A stretch of DNA of 64,000 nucleotides from Candidatus Gastranaerophilales bacterium (GCA_028693235.1 JAQUVW010000005.1:124001-188000), one strand, 5' to 3'. Counted from the first letter of the stretch, positions 44,548 to 52,727 are shown. Numbers and translations are program-made. Notes: generated by a model not told the origin, from the sequence alone.

Positions 44548-44576
44548 TTTGACAGCCAGAATGGAAAATGTGACAA
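44548..44576. repeat. 29-bp inverted repeat, right copy, with adjoining 20-bp tandem units
   Basis: This is the right partner of 44172-44200. Within and just after it the unit GACAGCCAGAATGGAAAAT recurs as GACAAGCAGAATGGTAAAAT about 20 bp later. A weaker version, GACATTCAGAATGAA, lies near 44640. Spaced units of about 20 bp are typical of regulator sites and of MuA-type transposase binding sites. Confidence 0.65.
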
Positions 44577-44717
44577 GCAGAATGGTAAAATTTTAATTTT
44601 GTGAAAATCAAGTCGGAAGTTTTACCAAACTGGTTGTCAGACATTCAGAATGAACCTGATAAGAACTACAAAACTATCTGATAATTTTTCAATAAAAGTT
44701 GCTTAAGGTTTAATATA

Positions 44718-44764
44718 AAAACGCTATAACTAAGTTTGACAATATAACTTAGTTATAGCGTTTT
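44718..44764. repeat. perfect 19-bp palindrome with 9-base loop
   Basis: AAAACGCTATAACTAAGTT (44718-44736) is followed by its exact reverse complement at 44746-44764. It could be a terminator, an operator or a mobile-element relic. It lies upstream of the gene at 44871. Confidence 0.9.
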
Positions 44765-44793
44765 GCTACGCTTAATATATTTAATTTTGTAAA

Positions 44794-44840
44794 TTTATTT
44801 TAAAAATGTCAATTTATTCTATTGACATTTTTAAAATAAA
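44794..44840. repeat. perfect 20-bp palindrome with 7-base loop
   Basis: TTTATTTTAAAAATGTCAAT (44794-44813) is followed by its exact reverse complement at 44821-44840. It ends 30 bases before the ATG at 44871, so it lies in the promoter or leader of that gene. Confidence 0.9.
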
Positions 44841-44870
44841 TGAAATAATAAAAAATAAAAGGAGAAAAAT

Positions 44871-45728
44871 ATGAAGAATTTACTTATGGAAATAAAACAA
44901 TTAGCTCAAAAAGGAATGGAGAATACAATTATTTCAAATGACGTCCAAAATAAAGATATATTTTTAAGCATATTGTTAAAATCCGAAGTCGCAATAAGCA
45001 AAATTGGAGACAATTTTAATAATTCAATTGGTTTTTCCGAAAGACCTGAAAATAATAGAACTTACGAACGCATAGATGAAGAATTAAAAAATGACATGTA
45101 TTTAATTGCCTATTGCTTTAGCTACTATGAACATACTTCATTGTATCCACAATTTAGTCAAGATAAAGCTTTTGAAGTTGCGGCTACAAAGTTGGGGGTA
45201 AAGAAAACCACTCTTAAAAACACCCGTGACTGGTTTGATGGGCACAATGACAGCCATCGTAGAGGATGGTGGCAAGCTCCACTACCTGAAGATATGCAAA
45301 ATTTTAGAGATGTTTACGATAAGAAAAAAAGGGAAGATATCCTCAATGAAGCAAGAATGATATTGGATACTTTAAGCGTGAGTGACGGCAAAAATATTTC
45401 CTTCGGACAAAAATTAAAAAGTGAAAAATATCATGGCAAATTTTTTAAAAAAGAGGAGATTGAAGAATTTATAAATATCGTAATAAATGAATCTCCAACA
45501 ATTGCTAAAGATTTATTAGATCAGTGTTCAAAAAGAACATTTGAGAAGTGTTATGATCTTCTAGCATCTTCGTACAAAGAATCAACAGAAAAAATCGCAC
45601 AGCAAATAAAAAAGTATGATTCCAAAGTTGCGTCTAGTTCAGACTTTTCTTTATGGATTAGAGCTCGATTTATGCAAGAGATTTTTAATAATAACCTAGA
45701 GAGTGAAGCATTAAATTTGACCAAATAA
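44871..45728 (+). CDS. protein of unknown function, possible restriction/defence-related
   Basis: The 285-residue soluble protein has a strong AAGGAG ribosome site. Residues about 70-145 (MYLIAYCFSYYEH, AFEVAATKLGVKKTTLKNTR, then WFDGHNDSHRRGWW) recall the helical N-terminal recognition region of some HNH-type restriction enzymes. No nuclease motif follows. The C-terminal half is helical (EEFINIVINESPTIAKDLL). I cannot assign a family. Two perfect palindromes precede it, so it may be tightly controlled. Confidence 0.65.
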   Translation: MKNLLMEIKQLAQKGMENTIISNDVQNKDIFLSILLKSEVAISKIGDNFNNSIGFSERPENNRTYERIDEELKNDMYLIAYCFSYYEHTSLYPQFSQDKAFEVAATKLGVKKTTLKNTRDWFDGHNDSHRRGWWQAPLPEDMQNFRDVYDKKKREDILNEARMILDTLSVSDGKNISFGQKLKSEKYHGKFFKKEEIEEFINIVINESPTIAKDLLDQCSKRTFEKCYDLLASSYKESTEKIAQQIKKYDSKVASSSDFSLWIRARFMQEIFNNNLESEALNLTK

Positions 45729-45798
45729 AAATTATTTTAAAAATAGTGTTATAAAATTAGATATTAAACAATTGGAGGACAAAATGAATAAAAAAAAT

Positions 45799-46506
45799 GG
45801 GGCTTGACCAGAAGATTCTAAGATTCAGTAATAGCTTGAAACATCATTTTGTATAAATCCTTGTTTCTATTGTTAAATCTAAACTCTGACTCTTTTAAGT
45901 GTAACAAAAATTCTTCCTTTTTAAGTCCGTAAAATTTTGCTAATCTCATTTTACAATATCCCCAAAAACTTTCAATACCATTGATGTGATTTTTACCTCT
46001 TGCAAATTCCTTAGAATGGTTGATACGGTAGTGCTTGTAGCCACTTATTGACAGTTTATTGTAAGCCCTAAAACTATCAGTATAAACAACGGAATCCAAC
46101 TTGATTTTGTTTTGTACAATGTCTAGAAGCGTTTCTGACGACGAATTAGGAATGATTTGAGTATAGACCTTACCATTGCGTTTTAAAATGCCAAAAACAG
46201 GTATCTTGTTCTCTGAGCCACGACCTCTTTTCCCTTTATGATGTTTTCCGCCAAAGTAGCTTTCATCCAGCTCTAATTCACCTTCAAAGCCATTTTCTGA
46301 TTCGCAAGATTGTAAAATTTTCTCTCGGAATAATTGATAATACTTATTAATAGTCTTTCTATTTAACTTCATGATTTTAGCTGTTTGCGTTGCTGTTAAA
46401 TCTTGTGAAAAGTAAAAAAGTATTTTTTTTATTTTATATTGACTTATCTTTGAGTATTTGAACATATTTTCATCCTTTCATGAAATCTATGTTCTGGTCA
46501 AGCCCC
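45799..46506 (-). mobile_element. IS1595-family insertion sequence, complete, 708 bp
   Basis: Both ends carry GGGGCTTGACCAGAA as inverted repeats (45799 rightward; 46506 leftward). The 8-bp direct repeats AAAAAAAT flank it exactly (45791-45798 and 46507-46514), the duplication size expected for IS1595. It carries a single transposase gene. Intact ends, duplication and transposase suggest a recent insertion. Confidence 0.95.
45818..46465 (-). CDS. IS1595-family (ISXO2-like) transposase
   Basis: The 215-residue transposase has an N-terminal helix-turn-helix (TATQTAKIMKLNRKTINKYY). The ISXO2-like catalytic region has Asp in ELDESYFGGKHHKG, Asp in VVYTDSFRAYN, and the C-terminal HINGIESFWGYCKMRLAKFY block. 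It lacks the zinc ribbon of larger members, as in the IS1016-like subgroup. It appears intact. Confidence 0.95.
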   Translation of the reverse strand: MFKYSKISQYKIKKILFYFSQDLTATQTAKIMKLNRKTINKYYQLFREKILQSCESENGFEGELELDESYFGGKHHKGKRGRGSENKIPVFGILKRNGKVYTQIIPNSSSETLLDIVQNKIKLDSVVYTDSFRAYNKLSISGYKHYRINHSKEFARGKNHINGIESFWGYCKMRLAKFYGLKKEEFLLHLKESEFRFNNRNKDLYKMMFQAITES

Positions 46507-46846
46507 AAAAAAATTTATTACTATTAATTATACTATTATCTACAGCTTCGAATGCTTTTGCTGATTCATTTAGTCGACCATTTGAAACCGTGGATGAAGC
46601 ACGTGCAAGGCATAGTGCAGAAAATTATAATACCTATAAAAATAATAATTATCAGGCACCTCTCGGTGGGTATTCATCAAAACTAGGCGACCCTCAACCA
46701 CAAGGAACTTTGCAGCCTGGCTATGTAAATAATGGGCTAAATACTAATTCTAATTATGGGAATTTCAATAAAAAAAATAATAATTACGGGTGGTAAATCT
46801 AAGTATTGTTAGTTATCAATTCATCATGCACAATAGGAGGTGATAT

Positions 46847-47221
46847 ATGAAAAGAATTTTAGCACTCATTGCTTTAAGTTTGCTTCTAACGCAAAATGCC
46901 CAAGCCAATGATAACGTAAATCCAAAAGGCACTTGGGATGGTAAGAGTAGTATTGCATATGAAGTGGTAACAATAAAACCGGAAATGAAAATTAGACCTA
47001 GCATCGATCCTGACACGAAAGTAGAATTTATTATTCTGCATAGCATAAAACTGTTTGATGGTAGTAATGGGAAAGGCAAAGCCGTTATTGATTTAGAAAT
47101 AATAGACTACAAGGGTAATCATACTTTTAAGCAATGTGAAAAATCATTGGAAGGCGGACACGGTTATTTTTATGAAGTAGTAAATGAAGAAACGGAAGCT
47201 AAGGGACAGATAATAAAATAA
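46847..47221 (+). CDS. small secreted protein of unknown function
   Basis: The 124-residue protein sits behind a near-perfect ribosome site (AGGAGGTGAT). It has a signal peptide (residues 1-20, ending AQA) and a mature beta-rich domain of about 100 residues (SSIAYEVVTIKPEMKIRP, AVIDLEIIDYKGNH). I do not recognise the family. It lies between the IS-split secreted gene and the phage repressor, and converges on the repressor gene with a 2-base gap. Confidence 0.7.
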   Translation: MKRILALIALSLLLTQNAQANDNVNPKGTWDGKSSIAYEVVTIKPEMKIRPSIDPDTKVEFIILHSIKLFDGSNGKGKAVIDLEIIDYKGNHTFKQCEKSLEGGHGYFYEVVNEETEAKGQIIK

Positions 47222-47223
47222 AT

Positions 47224-47922
47224 TTAATACCTGTCTTTTTTCCCACCCGACCATATAACTTTACCAATTATTTTAAAGTGTTCAGTTTCTAAATCTACTG
47301 TGAATGGTGAGTATTCTTGGTTTTTACTAACAACCTGAACTTTGTTGCCTGGGATTCTTTGCAGGAGTTTAACGTATAATTTGTCGTCAATACTCACAAC
47401 GTATGTTCCATCATTTGATAAATCGTTCATTGTTTCATTTACAATAATCAAGTCGCCGTCATTGATTTCGCCTGCCATAGAATTACCCTTTACGGTAAAA
47501 ACCATAAGGTGCTTTGGCGATGCAACTGTTATATCCGTAAGCCATTTTTGTGCAAATGCTATAAAATCTTTTGTTAATTCTCTTTCTTGGATTAATGAAC
47601 CATAACCTGCGGATGCCGCCATGTTTATTAAAGGTAAAAACACCATTTGTGATAAATCAACATTTGCAGGCAGAGCTGCCGATGAAGTTTCAGATGGAAA
47701 AACATCTCCTCTTCCGCTTAATAACCAATCAGGATTCACTTCCAATAAGTCAACAAGTGCTTGCAGATACAAAACACTTGGCTGTCTTTCGTTTAATTCG
47801 TAGGAATAGATAGTTCTTGCAGATACTTTTATGCCATTTTCTGCAAGTTTTTTAGAAACTTCTTCCACGGATAATCCATGTTCAGTTCTTGCTTTTTTAA
47901 TTCTGTATTGCAAGTTTGACAT
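47224..47922 (-). CDS. phage repressor, HTH plus S24 autoprotease (C-like)
   Basis: The protein has 232 residues from ATG 47922, where AAGGA is well placed. A longer frame extends upstream without support. It has an N-terminal XRE helix-turn-helix (LSVEEVSKKLAENG, SARTIYSYELNERQP). The S24 domain has a likely Ala-Gly cleavage site at 105-106 (AASAGYGS), Ser148 in GNSMAGEINDGD and Lys185 in YVKLLQR. Such repressors keep a prophage silent and cleave themselves on RecA-type induction. It is divergent from the early transposition genes. Confidence 0.92.
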   Translation of the reverse strand: MSNLQYRIKKARTEHGLSVEEVSKKLAENGIKVSARTIYSYELNERQPSVLYLQALVDLLEVNPDWLLSGRGDVFPSETSSAALPANVDLSQMVFLPLINMAASAGYGSLIQERELTKDFIAFAQKWLTDITVASPKHLMVFTVKGNSMAGEINDGDLIIVNETMNDLSNDGTYVVSIDDKLYVKLLQRIPGNKVQVVSKNQEYSPFTVDLETEHFKIIGKVIWSGGKKDRY

Positions 47923-47934
47923 TTTACACATTCC

Positions 47935-48165
47935 TTTTTTGTAAAGTATTTCACAAAATGCACATTTTTTCAACCCTCTTCTGAAATATTGTGTAATAGT
48001 TCTTAATAAATGCACAATACTTCATTACATTATCAATACTATTTTAGAGGCAATTTGCTTTCTTAGTCTTTTTGTAAAGAGTTTCACAGTTTATCAATTC
48101 CCCTTGACCTACTGCACGAATTGTCATATCCTATGAAATATCGTGCAGTATTCGAGTAGGGGAAA
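47935..48165. promoter_or_regulatory. repressor/early operator-promoter region
   Basis: Two direct repeats TTTTTGTAAAG-nn-TTTCACA lie near 47936-47955 and 48070-48089, each a partial palindrome. An inverted pair TATTGTG / CACAATA lies at 47987 and 48013. The perfect inverted repeat TACTGCACGA / TCGTGCAGTA (48110-48119, 48141-48150) straddles a candidate early promoter, TTGACC (48104-48109) and TATCCT (48127-48132). This looks like a lysogeny switch. Confidence 0.7.
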
Positions 48166-48366
48166 ATGAGTAAGAATTTAATCAGTATGAAATATAAAAT
48201 AGCACTATTAAGACTTGGAATCACCCAACGTGAAGCTGCAAAGACTCTTGGTTTTTCTGAAAGCTACATAAGTATGCTTGTTTCAGGACAAAGAAAAAAT
48301 AAAAAATTTAACGAATGGCTCAAAGAAAATGTTAGTCTTGAAGACTTCAAAGGAGTGACTCTTTGA
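48166..48366 (+). CDS. small HTH protein (Ner-position regulator)
   Basis: The 66-residue protein is essentially one helix-turn-helix (ITQREAAKTLGFSESYISML) and has GGGG upstream. In Mu the same position is held by Ner, which turns down early and repressor promoters. This one looks XRE-like. Its stop overlaps the TTG start of the transposase gene by 4 bases. Confidence 0.8.
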   Translation: MSKNLISMKYKIALLRLGITQREAAKTLGFSESYISMLVSGQRKNKKFNEWLKENVSLEDFKGVTL

Positions 48367-50306
48367 AGATTCAGGCTGAAAATATATGGTTAGAGATTGA
48401 AAACGTATGCAGTCTTACCGGTGAAACAAAAGAAACCGTAAGACGTAAATGTAAATCTCAAAAATATACATCTAAGTCTGAGCGTAGTGGCAAATTTGTA
48501 ACGTATTCGGTACTCTTATCAGCTTTGCCACAAAAAGTTCAAGAGATTTATTTTGAAAAAAATGCAGAACCTTCTGAATTAATAATTGATACTGGTGATA
48601 TTGATGGCTACTCACTTGCTCCGGCGTGGGCTAGAAAACAAGCTGACAAATATTTAGAGTTGATTTCTATTACTAAAAAAATGACGCATTCTCAGATTAA
48701 TGCATTTTTGCAGGTATGGAACAAAAAGTATCCGGAGAAAGCTTCAAGCTACACAAGAATACATGAAGCAAGAATGAAATATGAAAAATTCGGAATTTCT
48801 GCTCTTCTTTCAAAAAATGGCAATTCGATTAATAAAAAAGTCATTAAAGAAGAATATTATGAATACTATAAAAGCCTTTATTTAAAAGAAGGGGCTCCAT
48901 CGGCAAATTCTTGTTGGAGAATTACATTGGGATATGCAAAAGAAACTGATGATGTAGAAATTGCAAACTTTCCTTCTTGCAGAACTTTTGACAGACGACT
49001 AAGAAAAGAAGTACCAGAGCAAGCAATTTTTCTTGCAAGATACGGTGAAGCCGCTTGGAATAAAAAATATGCTTCATATATTCCAAGAGATTATTCAAAC
49101 ATCACCGCCGGAAGTTTTTGGGTATCTGATCACGCACAAATTGATGTTGCGGTGAATTTTAACGGAAGCGTTTGTTTCCCTTGGGTAACTGTTTTCAGAG
49201 ATATTAAATCTGCAAAATGGTTGGGATGGTTTTTACACGCTGAAAGCCCGAACTCTGACCATATTTTTCAATCATTTTATTACGGCGTTCTTTCTTTTGG
49301 ATTGCCAAATGATGTTTATCTCGATAATGGTAAAGATTATCGCTGTAAAGACTTTGCAGGTGGGAGAAGCGGTGCAATAAAAGTGGCGCATAATACATCA
49401 AAAGAAAATTCTTTGATGAAAAACTTAGGAATAAACGTGCATTTTGCATTGCCGTATAACGCACAAACCAAGCCGATTGAAAGAGATTTTCTAAAAGTAA
49501 AAACATACCTTTCAAAACATATGGTCGGCTACCGTGGTGGAAAAATTACAGAAAGACCTGAAAAATTAAAAACTGAAATAAAAAATGAGCAGATAATGCC
49601 ATTTGAAGAATTTAAAACAATATTTGACGATTTTATCACCAATGTTCTGAATAAAATGCCATCAAACGGCAAGGTGCTGCAAGGTAAATGCCCTGATGAA
49701 TTATGGGCTGAAGAGTATTCTGTTAAGAAAATAATCAGCAAAGATGCACTTAAGCTCTTCTGTATGCGAACTTCAAAAGATGTTTCAATCGGCAGAAACG
49801 GCGTTTATGATTCTCAACTACAAATTACATATTGGGATGAGTGGATGATTGCTAAAAAAGGCACAAAAGTCTACCTGAGAAGAGATATTAACGCATTCCA
49901 GGAAGCGTGGGTGTTTGATGCGGCAACAGAAGAATATTTAGGTATGGCAAACGCAAACCAAGCCGTTTCATTTATGGCAAAAACTAATATTGAAAAAGCT
50001 CAGTACAAAAAAGCAATTGAGGCAAAAAACAAAGAGAAAAAAGTTTTAAAATCGTACATCAAATGCAAGTATAATCCGACAAATGCAGAAATTGTGAACA
50101 ACTTGAAAAGCGGATTATCGAAAACTGATTTTGAAAGCAATCCTAAGATTTCAAAAATTACTAATACAAAAATGGATAAAGTGGTTAAAAGCGAGAAAAA
50201 ATCTACTTTTAAAGCCACAAAATATTTAACGCCAATCAAAGAAAAAGAAAAACTTTATCTCACAGAAACTGAGAAAAAGCGTGATATGGCGAAAAGGGCT
50301 ATGTAG
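48363..50306 (+). CDS. MuA-family DDE transposase
   Basis: The 647-residue protein starts at TTG 48363. The N-terminal Mu-type winged helix is at residues 5-65 (VCSLTGETKETVRRK), and an RNase H-fold catalytic core follows. The catalytic acidic triad is visible: Asp261 (HAQIDVAV), Asp321 (VYLDNGKDYR) and Glu373 (PIERDF). Spacing is close to that of MuA. A Mu C-terminal beta-barrel and a basic tail for MuB/ClpX contact follow. It joins transposon ends to target DNA by replicative transposition. It appears intact. Confidence 0.95.
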   Translation: MKIQAENIWLEIENVCSLTGETKETVRRKCKSQKYTSKSERSGKFVTYSVLLSALPQKVQEIYFEKNAEPSELIIDTGDIDGYSLAPAWARKQADKYLELISITKKMTHSQINAFLQVWNKKYPEKASSYTRIHEARMKYEKFGISALLSKNGNSINKKVIKEEYYEYYKSLYLKEGAPSANSCWRITLGYAKETDDVEIANFPSCRTFDRRLRKEVPEQAIFLARYGEAAWNKKYASYIPRDYSNITAGSFWVSDHAQIDVAVNFNGSVCFPWVTVFRDIKSAKWLGWFLHAESPNSDHIFQSFYYGVLSFGLPNDVYLDNGKDYRCKDFAGGRSGAIKVAHNTSKENSLMKNLGINVHFALPYNAQTKPIERDFLKVKTYLSKHMVGYRGGKITERPEKLKTEIKNEQIMPFEEFKTIFDDFITNVLNKMPSNGKVLQGKCPDELWAEEYSVKKIISKDALKLFCMRTSKDVSIGRNGVYDSQLQITYWDEWMIAKKGTKVYLRRDINAFQEAWVFDAATEEYLGMANANQAVSFMAKTNIEKAQYKKAIEAKNKEKKVLKSYIKCKYNPTNAEIVNNLKSGLSKTDFESNPKISKITNTKMDKVVKSEKKSTFKATKYLTPIKEKEKLYLTETEKKRDMAKRAM

Positions 50307-50314
50307 GAGGGGAA

Positions 50315-51193
50315 ATGAGCTTAGTAGAAGAATTAAAAGAATTATTAAAAAAGAAAAAATACGCTGTTTCATATGCGGCAAAGGCTATAAACGTGTCAAA
50401 TGCCACTTTGCACCTTTGGATTAATAATAACTACAAAGGCAACGTGAAAAAAATTGATGATGCAGTCGCAAATTTTATCGAAATTGAAAAATTGAGAGAA
50501 GGCAGAATCCGTGTAGATTTCGTCAGAACATCAATTGTAGATGATGTTTTCGATATTGCAAAAACATGCCACGTTGAAAATGAAATCGGCGTGTGCTGCG
50601 GTGATGCAGGAATCGGTAAAACTTATGCAGTTAAACGCTATGCAATCGACAATACCGATGTAATCTTAATCGAAGCAGATTTGGGCTACACTCCAAAAGT
50701 ATTATTCTCAGAGATTCATAAAAAGCTAGGCTTTGACGGCTGTGGCACTATTCACGGAATGTTTTTAGACATTATTGATAAATTAAAAGCATCGGGCCGT
50801 CTGATTATTATCGATGAAGCTGAACACTTGCCGTACAAGTCGCTTGAACTTTTAAGAAGAATCTACGACAAGGCTCGAGTCGGGATTTTACTTGTCGGGA
50901 TGCCACGCCTAATTATGAACCTTAAAGGCGAAAAAAGACAGTATGCACAGCTTTATTCAAGAGTCGGAATCGCAACTCGCTTGAATTCATTGGGTGATGA
51001 AGATAAAAAAGCGATAATATCTTCAATTTTGCCCAATTACAAATCAGTTTTTTCAACACTTTCTGATTATTGTGCAGGAAACACAAGAGTTTTGACCAAG
51101 TTATTAGTCAGAGCCGTTCGTATTGCCGAAATCAACAATATGGAAGTGAATGAAGATGTTTTGCAGGCTAGTATCAGCCAAATAATAATGTGA
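50315..51193 (+). CDS. MuB-like AAA+ target-selection ATPase
   Basis: The 292-residue protein has an N-terminal helix-turn-helix (YAVSYAAKAINVSNATLHLW) as in MuB. The AAA+ core has Walker A GDAGIGKT near residue 96 and Walker B RLIIIDEAEHL. MuB polymerises on DNA, presents targets to MuA and provides target immunity. It lies 8 bases after muA with GGAGG before the start. The related TnsC is also possible by fold, but the context favours MuB. Confidence 0.92.
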   Translation: MSLVEELKELLKKKKYAVSYAAKAINVSNATLHLWINNNYKGNVKKIDDAVANFIEIEKLREGRIRVDFVRTSIVDDVFDIAKTCHVENEIGVCCGDAGIGKTYAVKRYAIDNTDVILIEADLGYTPKVLFSEIHKKLGFDGCGTIHGMFLDIIDKLKASGRLIIIDEAEHLPYKSLELLRRIYDKARVGILLVGMPRLIMNLKGEKRQYAQLYSRVGIATRLNSLGDEDKKAIISSILPNYKSVFSTLSDYCAGNTRVLTKLLVRAVRIAEINNMEVNEDVLQASISQIIM

Positions 51194-51200
51194 GGGCAAG

Positions 51201-51344
51201 ATGGAAGACTATACAAAATTTGAACGAATACTACATATTTCACTGATAGTTCTAGCAATCTTTGTCCTAGGCGTTCAGTGCGGAATTCATCAAGGCAGAA
51301 AGCTACAAACGGAGGGCTATTATGAGCAATTTTATTCAAATTAA
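51201..51344 (+). CDS. 47-residue single-span membrane protein
   Basis: ATG 51201 follows GAGGGCAAG. The peptide has one hydrophobic helix (ILHISLIVLAIFVLGVQCGI) with an acidic N-terminus and a Lys/Arg-Tyr-rich C-terminus. It overlaps the gp16-like start by 23 bases. Small membrane proteins are common in this part of Mu-like phages, but I cannot assign it. Confidence 0.5.
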   Translation: MEDYTKFERILHISLIVLAIFVLGVQCGIHQGRKLQTEGYYEQFYSN

Positions 51345-51756
51345 GAAAATCCATACGCTGAAAAATATCCTCGGGTTGGAAGAAGAACTTTACAGAGATA
51401 TGCTACAAAGTTTTGGCGTCTGTAGCTCTAAAAACCTTACAGAAACTGAAGCTCAGATTTTTATAGAAATTCTTGAGGATAAAGTAAACCTGAAAGGCAA
51501 TAGCCACAAGAAATATGATGATTTTAAATCCAGGGACAGCTTAATGGCATCGCCGGCACAGCTCAGAAAAATTGAAGTTGTATGGAAAGATATGCACCGA
51601 AATATGGATAAAGATTCTGCTAAAAAATCGTTGAGAAGATTCATCAAAAAACAGTTTCATATCGAGGATATACGCTTCATTACAAAAATCAAAGCAGGAA
51701 AAATTATTGCAGTATTAGAAAAAATCAAAGTTAAAAAGTATTTAAATGCCCTTTAA
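51322..51756 (+). CDS. Mu gp16-like protein (DUF1018)
   Basis: The 144-residue protein has the gp16 pattern: IKKIHTLKNILGLEEELYRD then MLQSFGVCSSKNLTETEAQ near the N-terminus. It continues with ASPAQLRKIEVVWKDMHRN and a C-terminal KSLRRFIKKQFHIEDIRFIT. The family is found beside early genes in transposable phages; its role is unclear. It supports a Mu-type rather than Tn7-type element. Confidence 0.85.
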   Translation: MSNFIQIKKIHTLKNILGLEEELYRDMLQSFGVCSSKNLTETEAQIFIEILEDKVNLKGNSHKKYDDFKSRDSLMASPAQLRKIEVVWKDMHRNMDKDSAKKSLRRFIKKQFHIEDIRFITKIKAGKIIAVLEKIKVKKYLNAL

Positions 51757-51796
51757 ACGGCTTTTAAAATGTAGAGAAAAAGAAAAGGAGAAACCA

Positions 51797-52045
51797 ATGG
51801 AATCAAAAATGCAAAACAACATCATCCTTATGATGAAATCACAGGTGGCAAGCCTTGAGAGCGATTTAACCGTAGCAAAAATAGACTTTGCCAACAGCTC
51901 ACTTGATGATGGCGACTGGCAATGCAAGTATGAACGCAGAATGACCTGCAAAATGCTTGAAGCCCAAATAATGATTTTGAATAAAATGATTAATGAAATT
52001 TCAATGTTCAGTGACATGAAAATGCCATCGCTTGTAAGCGCTTAA
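51797..52045 (+). CDS. small coiled-coil phage protein
   Basis: The 82-residue protein starts at ATG 51797 behind AAGGAG. It is helical and charged (MKSQVASLESDLTVAKIDFA, CKMLEAQIMILNKMI), likely a coiled coil. I recognise no family. It is the last gene of the early transcription unit before a strong hairpin. Confidence 0.65.
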   Translation: MESKMQNNIILMMKSQVASLESDLTVAKIDFANSSLDDGDWQCKYERRMTCKMLEAQIMILNKMINEISMFSDMKMPSLVSA

Positions 52046-52054
52046 AAGGTCGAA

Positions 52055-52102
52055 ACAAGAGGCTAACACCTGCAAGCCTCTTGTATTAACGTAATGCGTT
52101 AA
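52055..52102. terminator. two adjacent hairpins before mor
   Basis: ACAAGAGGCT / AGCCTCTTGT (52055-52084) is a perfect 10-bp stem with a 10-base loop. It is followed by TTAACG / CGTTAA (52086-52102). There is no long T-run, so this may be an antitermination-controlled or regulatory structure as much as a terminator. Confidence 0.55.
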
Positions 52103-52137
52103 CTGATGAGACCGGTACAAAAAAAGTGAGGATACTT

Positions 52138-52422
52138 TTGGATTGTAAAAAACCTTGGACTGAAAATATCACAATAGAAAATCTTCCAAATGAAGATTTA
52201 AAGATTATGGCTGCAGTTATAGGATTGGATGCAACCATAAAAATGATGTGCGAACTTCCGGGGATTATTATTTCTGTACCAAAAAACGCCACTCTACAAG
52301 CAAAAATTGACTATGTAAAACAGCACTATGACGGCACTAAAAAATCTCGTTATGAACTTGCAATGATGTGCGACTTGTCAGAAGGCTATATCTACCGTAT
52401 AGCAAGAAAAAGAAATGATTAG
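52138..52422 (+). CDS. Mor-like middle-gene transcription activator
   Basis: The protein has 94 residues from TTG 52138, placed six bases after GAGG; a GTG at 52126 is the alternative. It has the Mor/C shape: a beta-alpha dimerisation part (IMAAVIGLDATIKMMCELPG, GIIISVP), then a C-terminal helix-turn-helix (SRYELAMMCDLSEGYIYRIA). In Mu, Mor switches on the middle promoter that leads to late genes. Here no late genes are in view, which is odd. Confidence 0.88.
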   Translation: MDCKKPWTENITIENLPNEDLKIMAAVIGLDATIKMMCELPGIIISVPKNATLQAKIDYVKQHYDGTKKSRYELAMMCDLSEGYIYRIARKRND

Positions 52423-52472
52423 TCAGTTATTTAATCAGGTTGATATTGAAATTCATATTCAAATAATACAAA

Positions 52473-52727
52473 CTATTCATCAGTAAAACTGTAATCAAAA
52501 TCAATTTCTTTGAGTAAATCTTCAACCCTAACATCCAACATATATGCAATTCTCAATAATGTTGAAAATTTTAAATCAAATAATCCGTTTTCAACCCTGC
52601 TCCATGTAGCGGTAGTTACAAAACCTTTAGCTAAAACAAATTCGTTTAAAGATTTTGATTTAGCTAAACGCAGTTCTTTTATCTTTAAACCTAACTTTTT
52701 TAAATTTTCTTTATCATTCTGTTGCAT
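52473..52727 (-). CDS. XRE-family regulator
   Basis: The 84-residue protein is a single XRE helix-turn-helix (LNEFVLAKGFVTTATWSRVE, then LLRIAYMLDVRVEDLL). It reads leftward, against the island, and its upstream region has paired TGTAATG / CATTACA and repeated ATGTAAT, possible operator sites shared with the rightward gene at 52789. It could be the partner of an ImmA-type protease. Confidence 0.85.
   Translation of the reverse strand: MQQNDKENLKKLGLKIKELRLAKSKSLNEFVLAKGFVTTATWSRVENGLFDLKFSTLLRIAYMLDVRVEDLLKEIDFDYSFTDE

Larger units (their letters stand above)
45784..46796 (+). pseudogene. small secreted-protein gene split by an insertion sequence
   Basis: GGAGG at 45775 precedes ATG 45784, but after five codons the frame meets the IS. 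Removing the IS and one copy of its 8-bp duplication joins MNKKN directly to LLLLIILLSTASNAFADS. This restores a perfect signal peptide and a mature protein rich in Asn, Tyr and Gly (ending NFNKKNNNYGW), 98 residues in total. The function is unknown. The open frame that now reads out of the IS end into this gene is accidental. Confidence 0.9.
47224..52422. mobile_element. Mu-like transposable-phage early module
   Basis: The gene order is S24 repressor, small HTH protein, MuA, MuB, small proteins, gp16-like and Mor, as in the early region of Mu and related transposable phages. No head, tail or lysis genes follow within the window, so it is either a remnant or a Mu-type element with accessory cargo inserted. 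The outer ends cannot be fixed from this window. Confidence 0.85.

Noticed and set aside
46458-46796. Open frame starting inside the IS and running into the secreted-protein gene
   Set aside because: Its first residues are antisense to the transposase start and the IS end. Removing the IS and one target duplication gives the true gene, so this frame is a chimera.
48363-51756. CRISPR-associated or Tn7-like transposon (TnsB, TnsC, TniQ near a tRNA)
   Set aside because: The third protein matches Mu gp16 rather than TniQ, Mor and an S24 repressor are present, and I see no CRISPR repeats or Cas12k-like gene.
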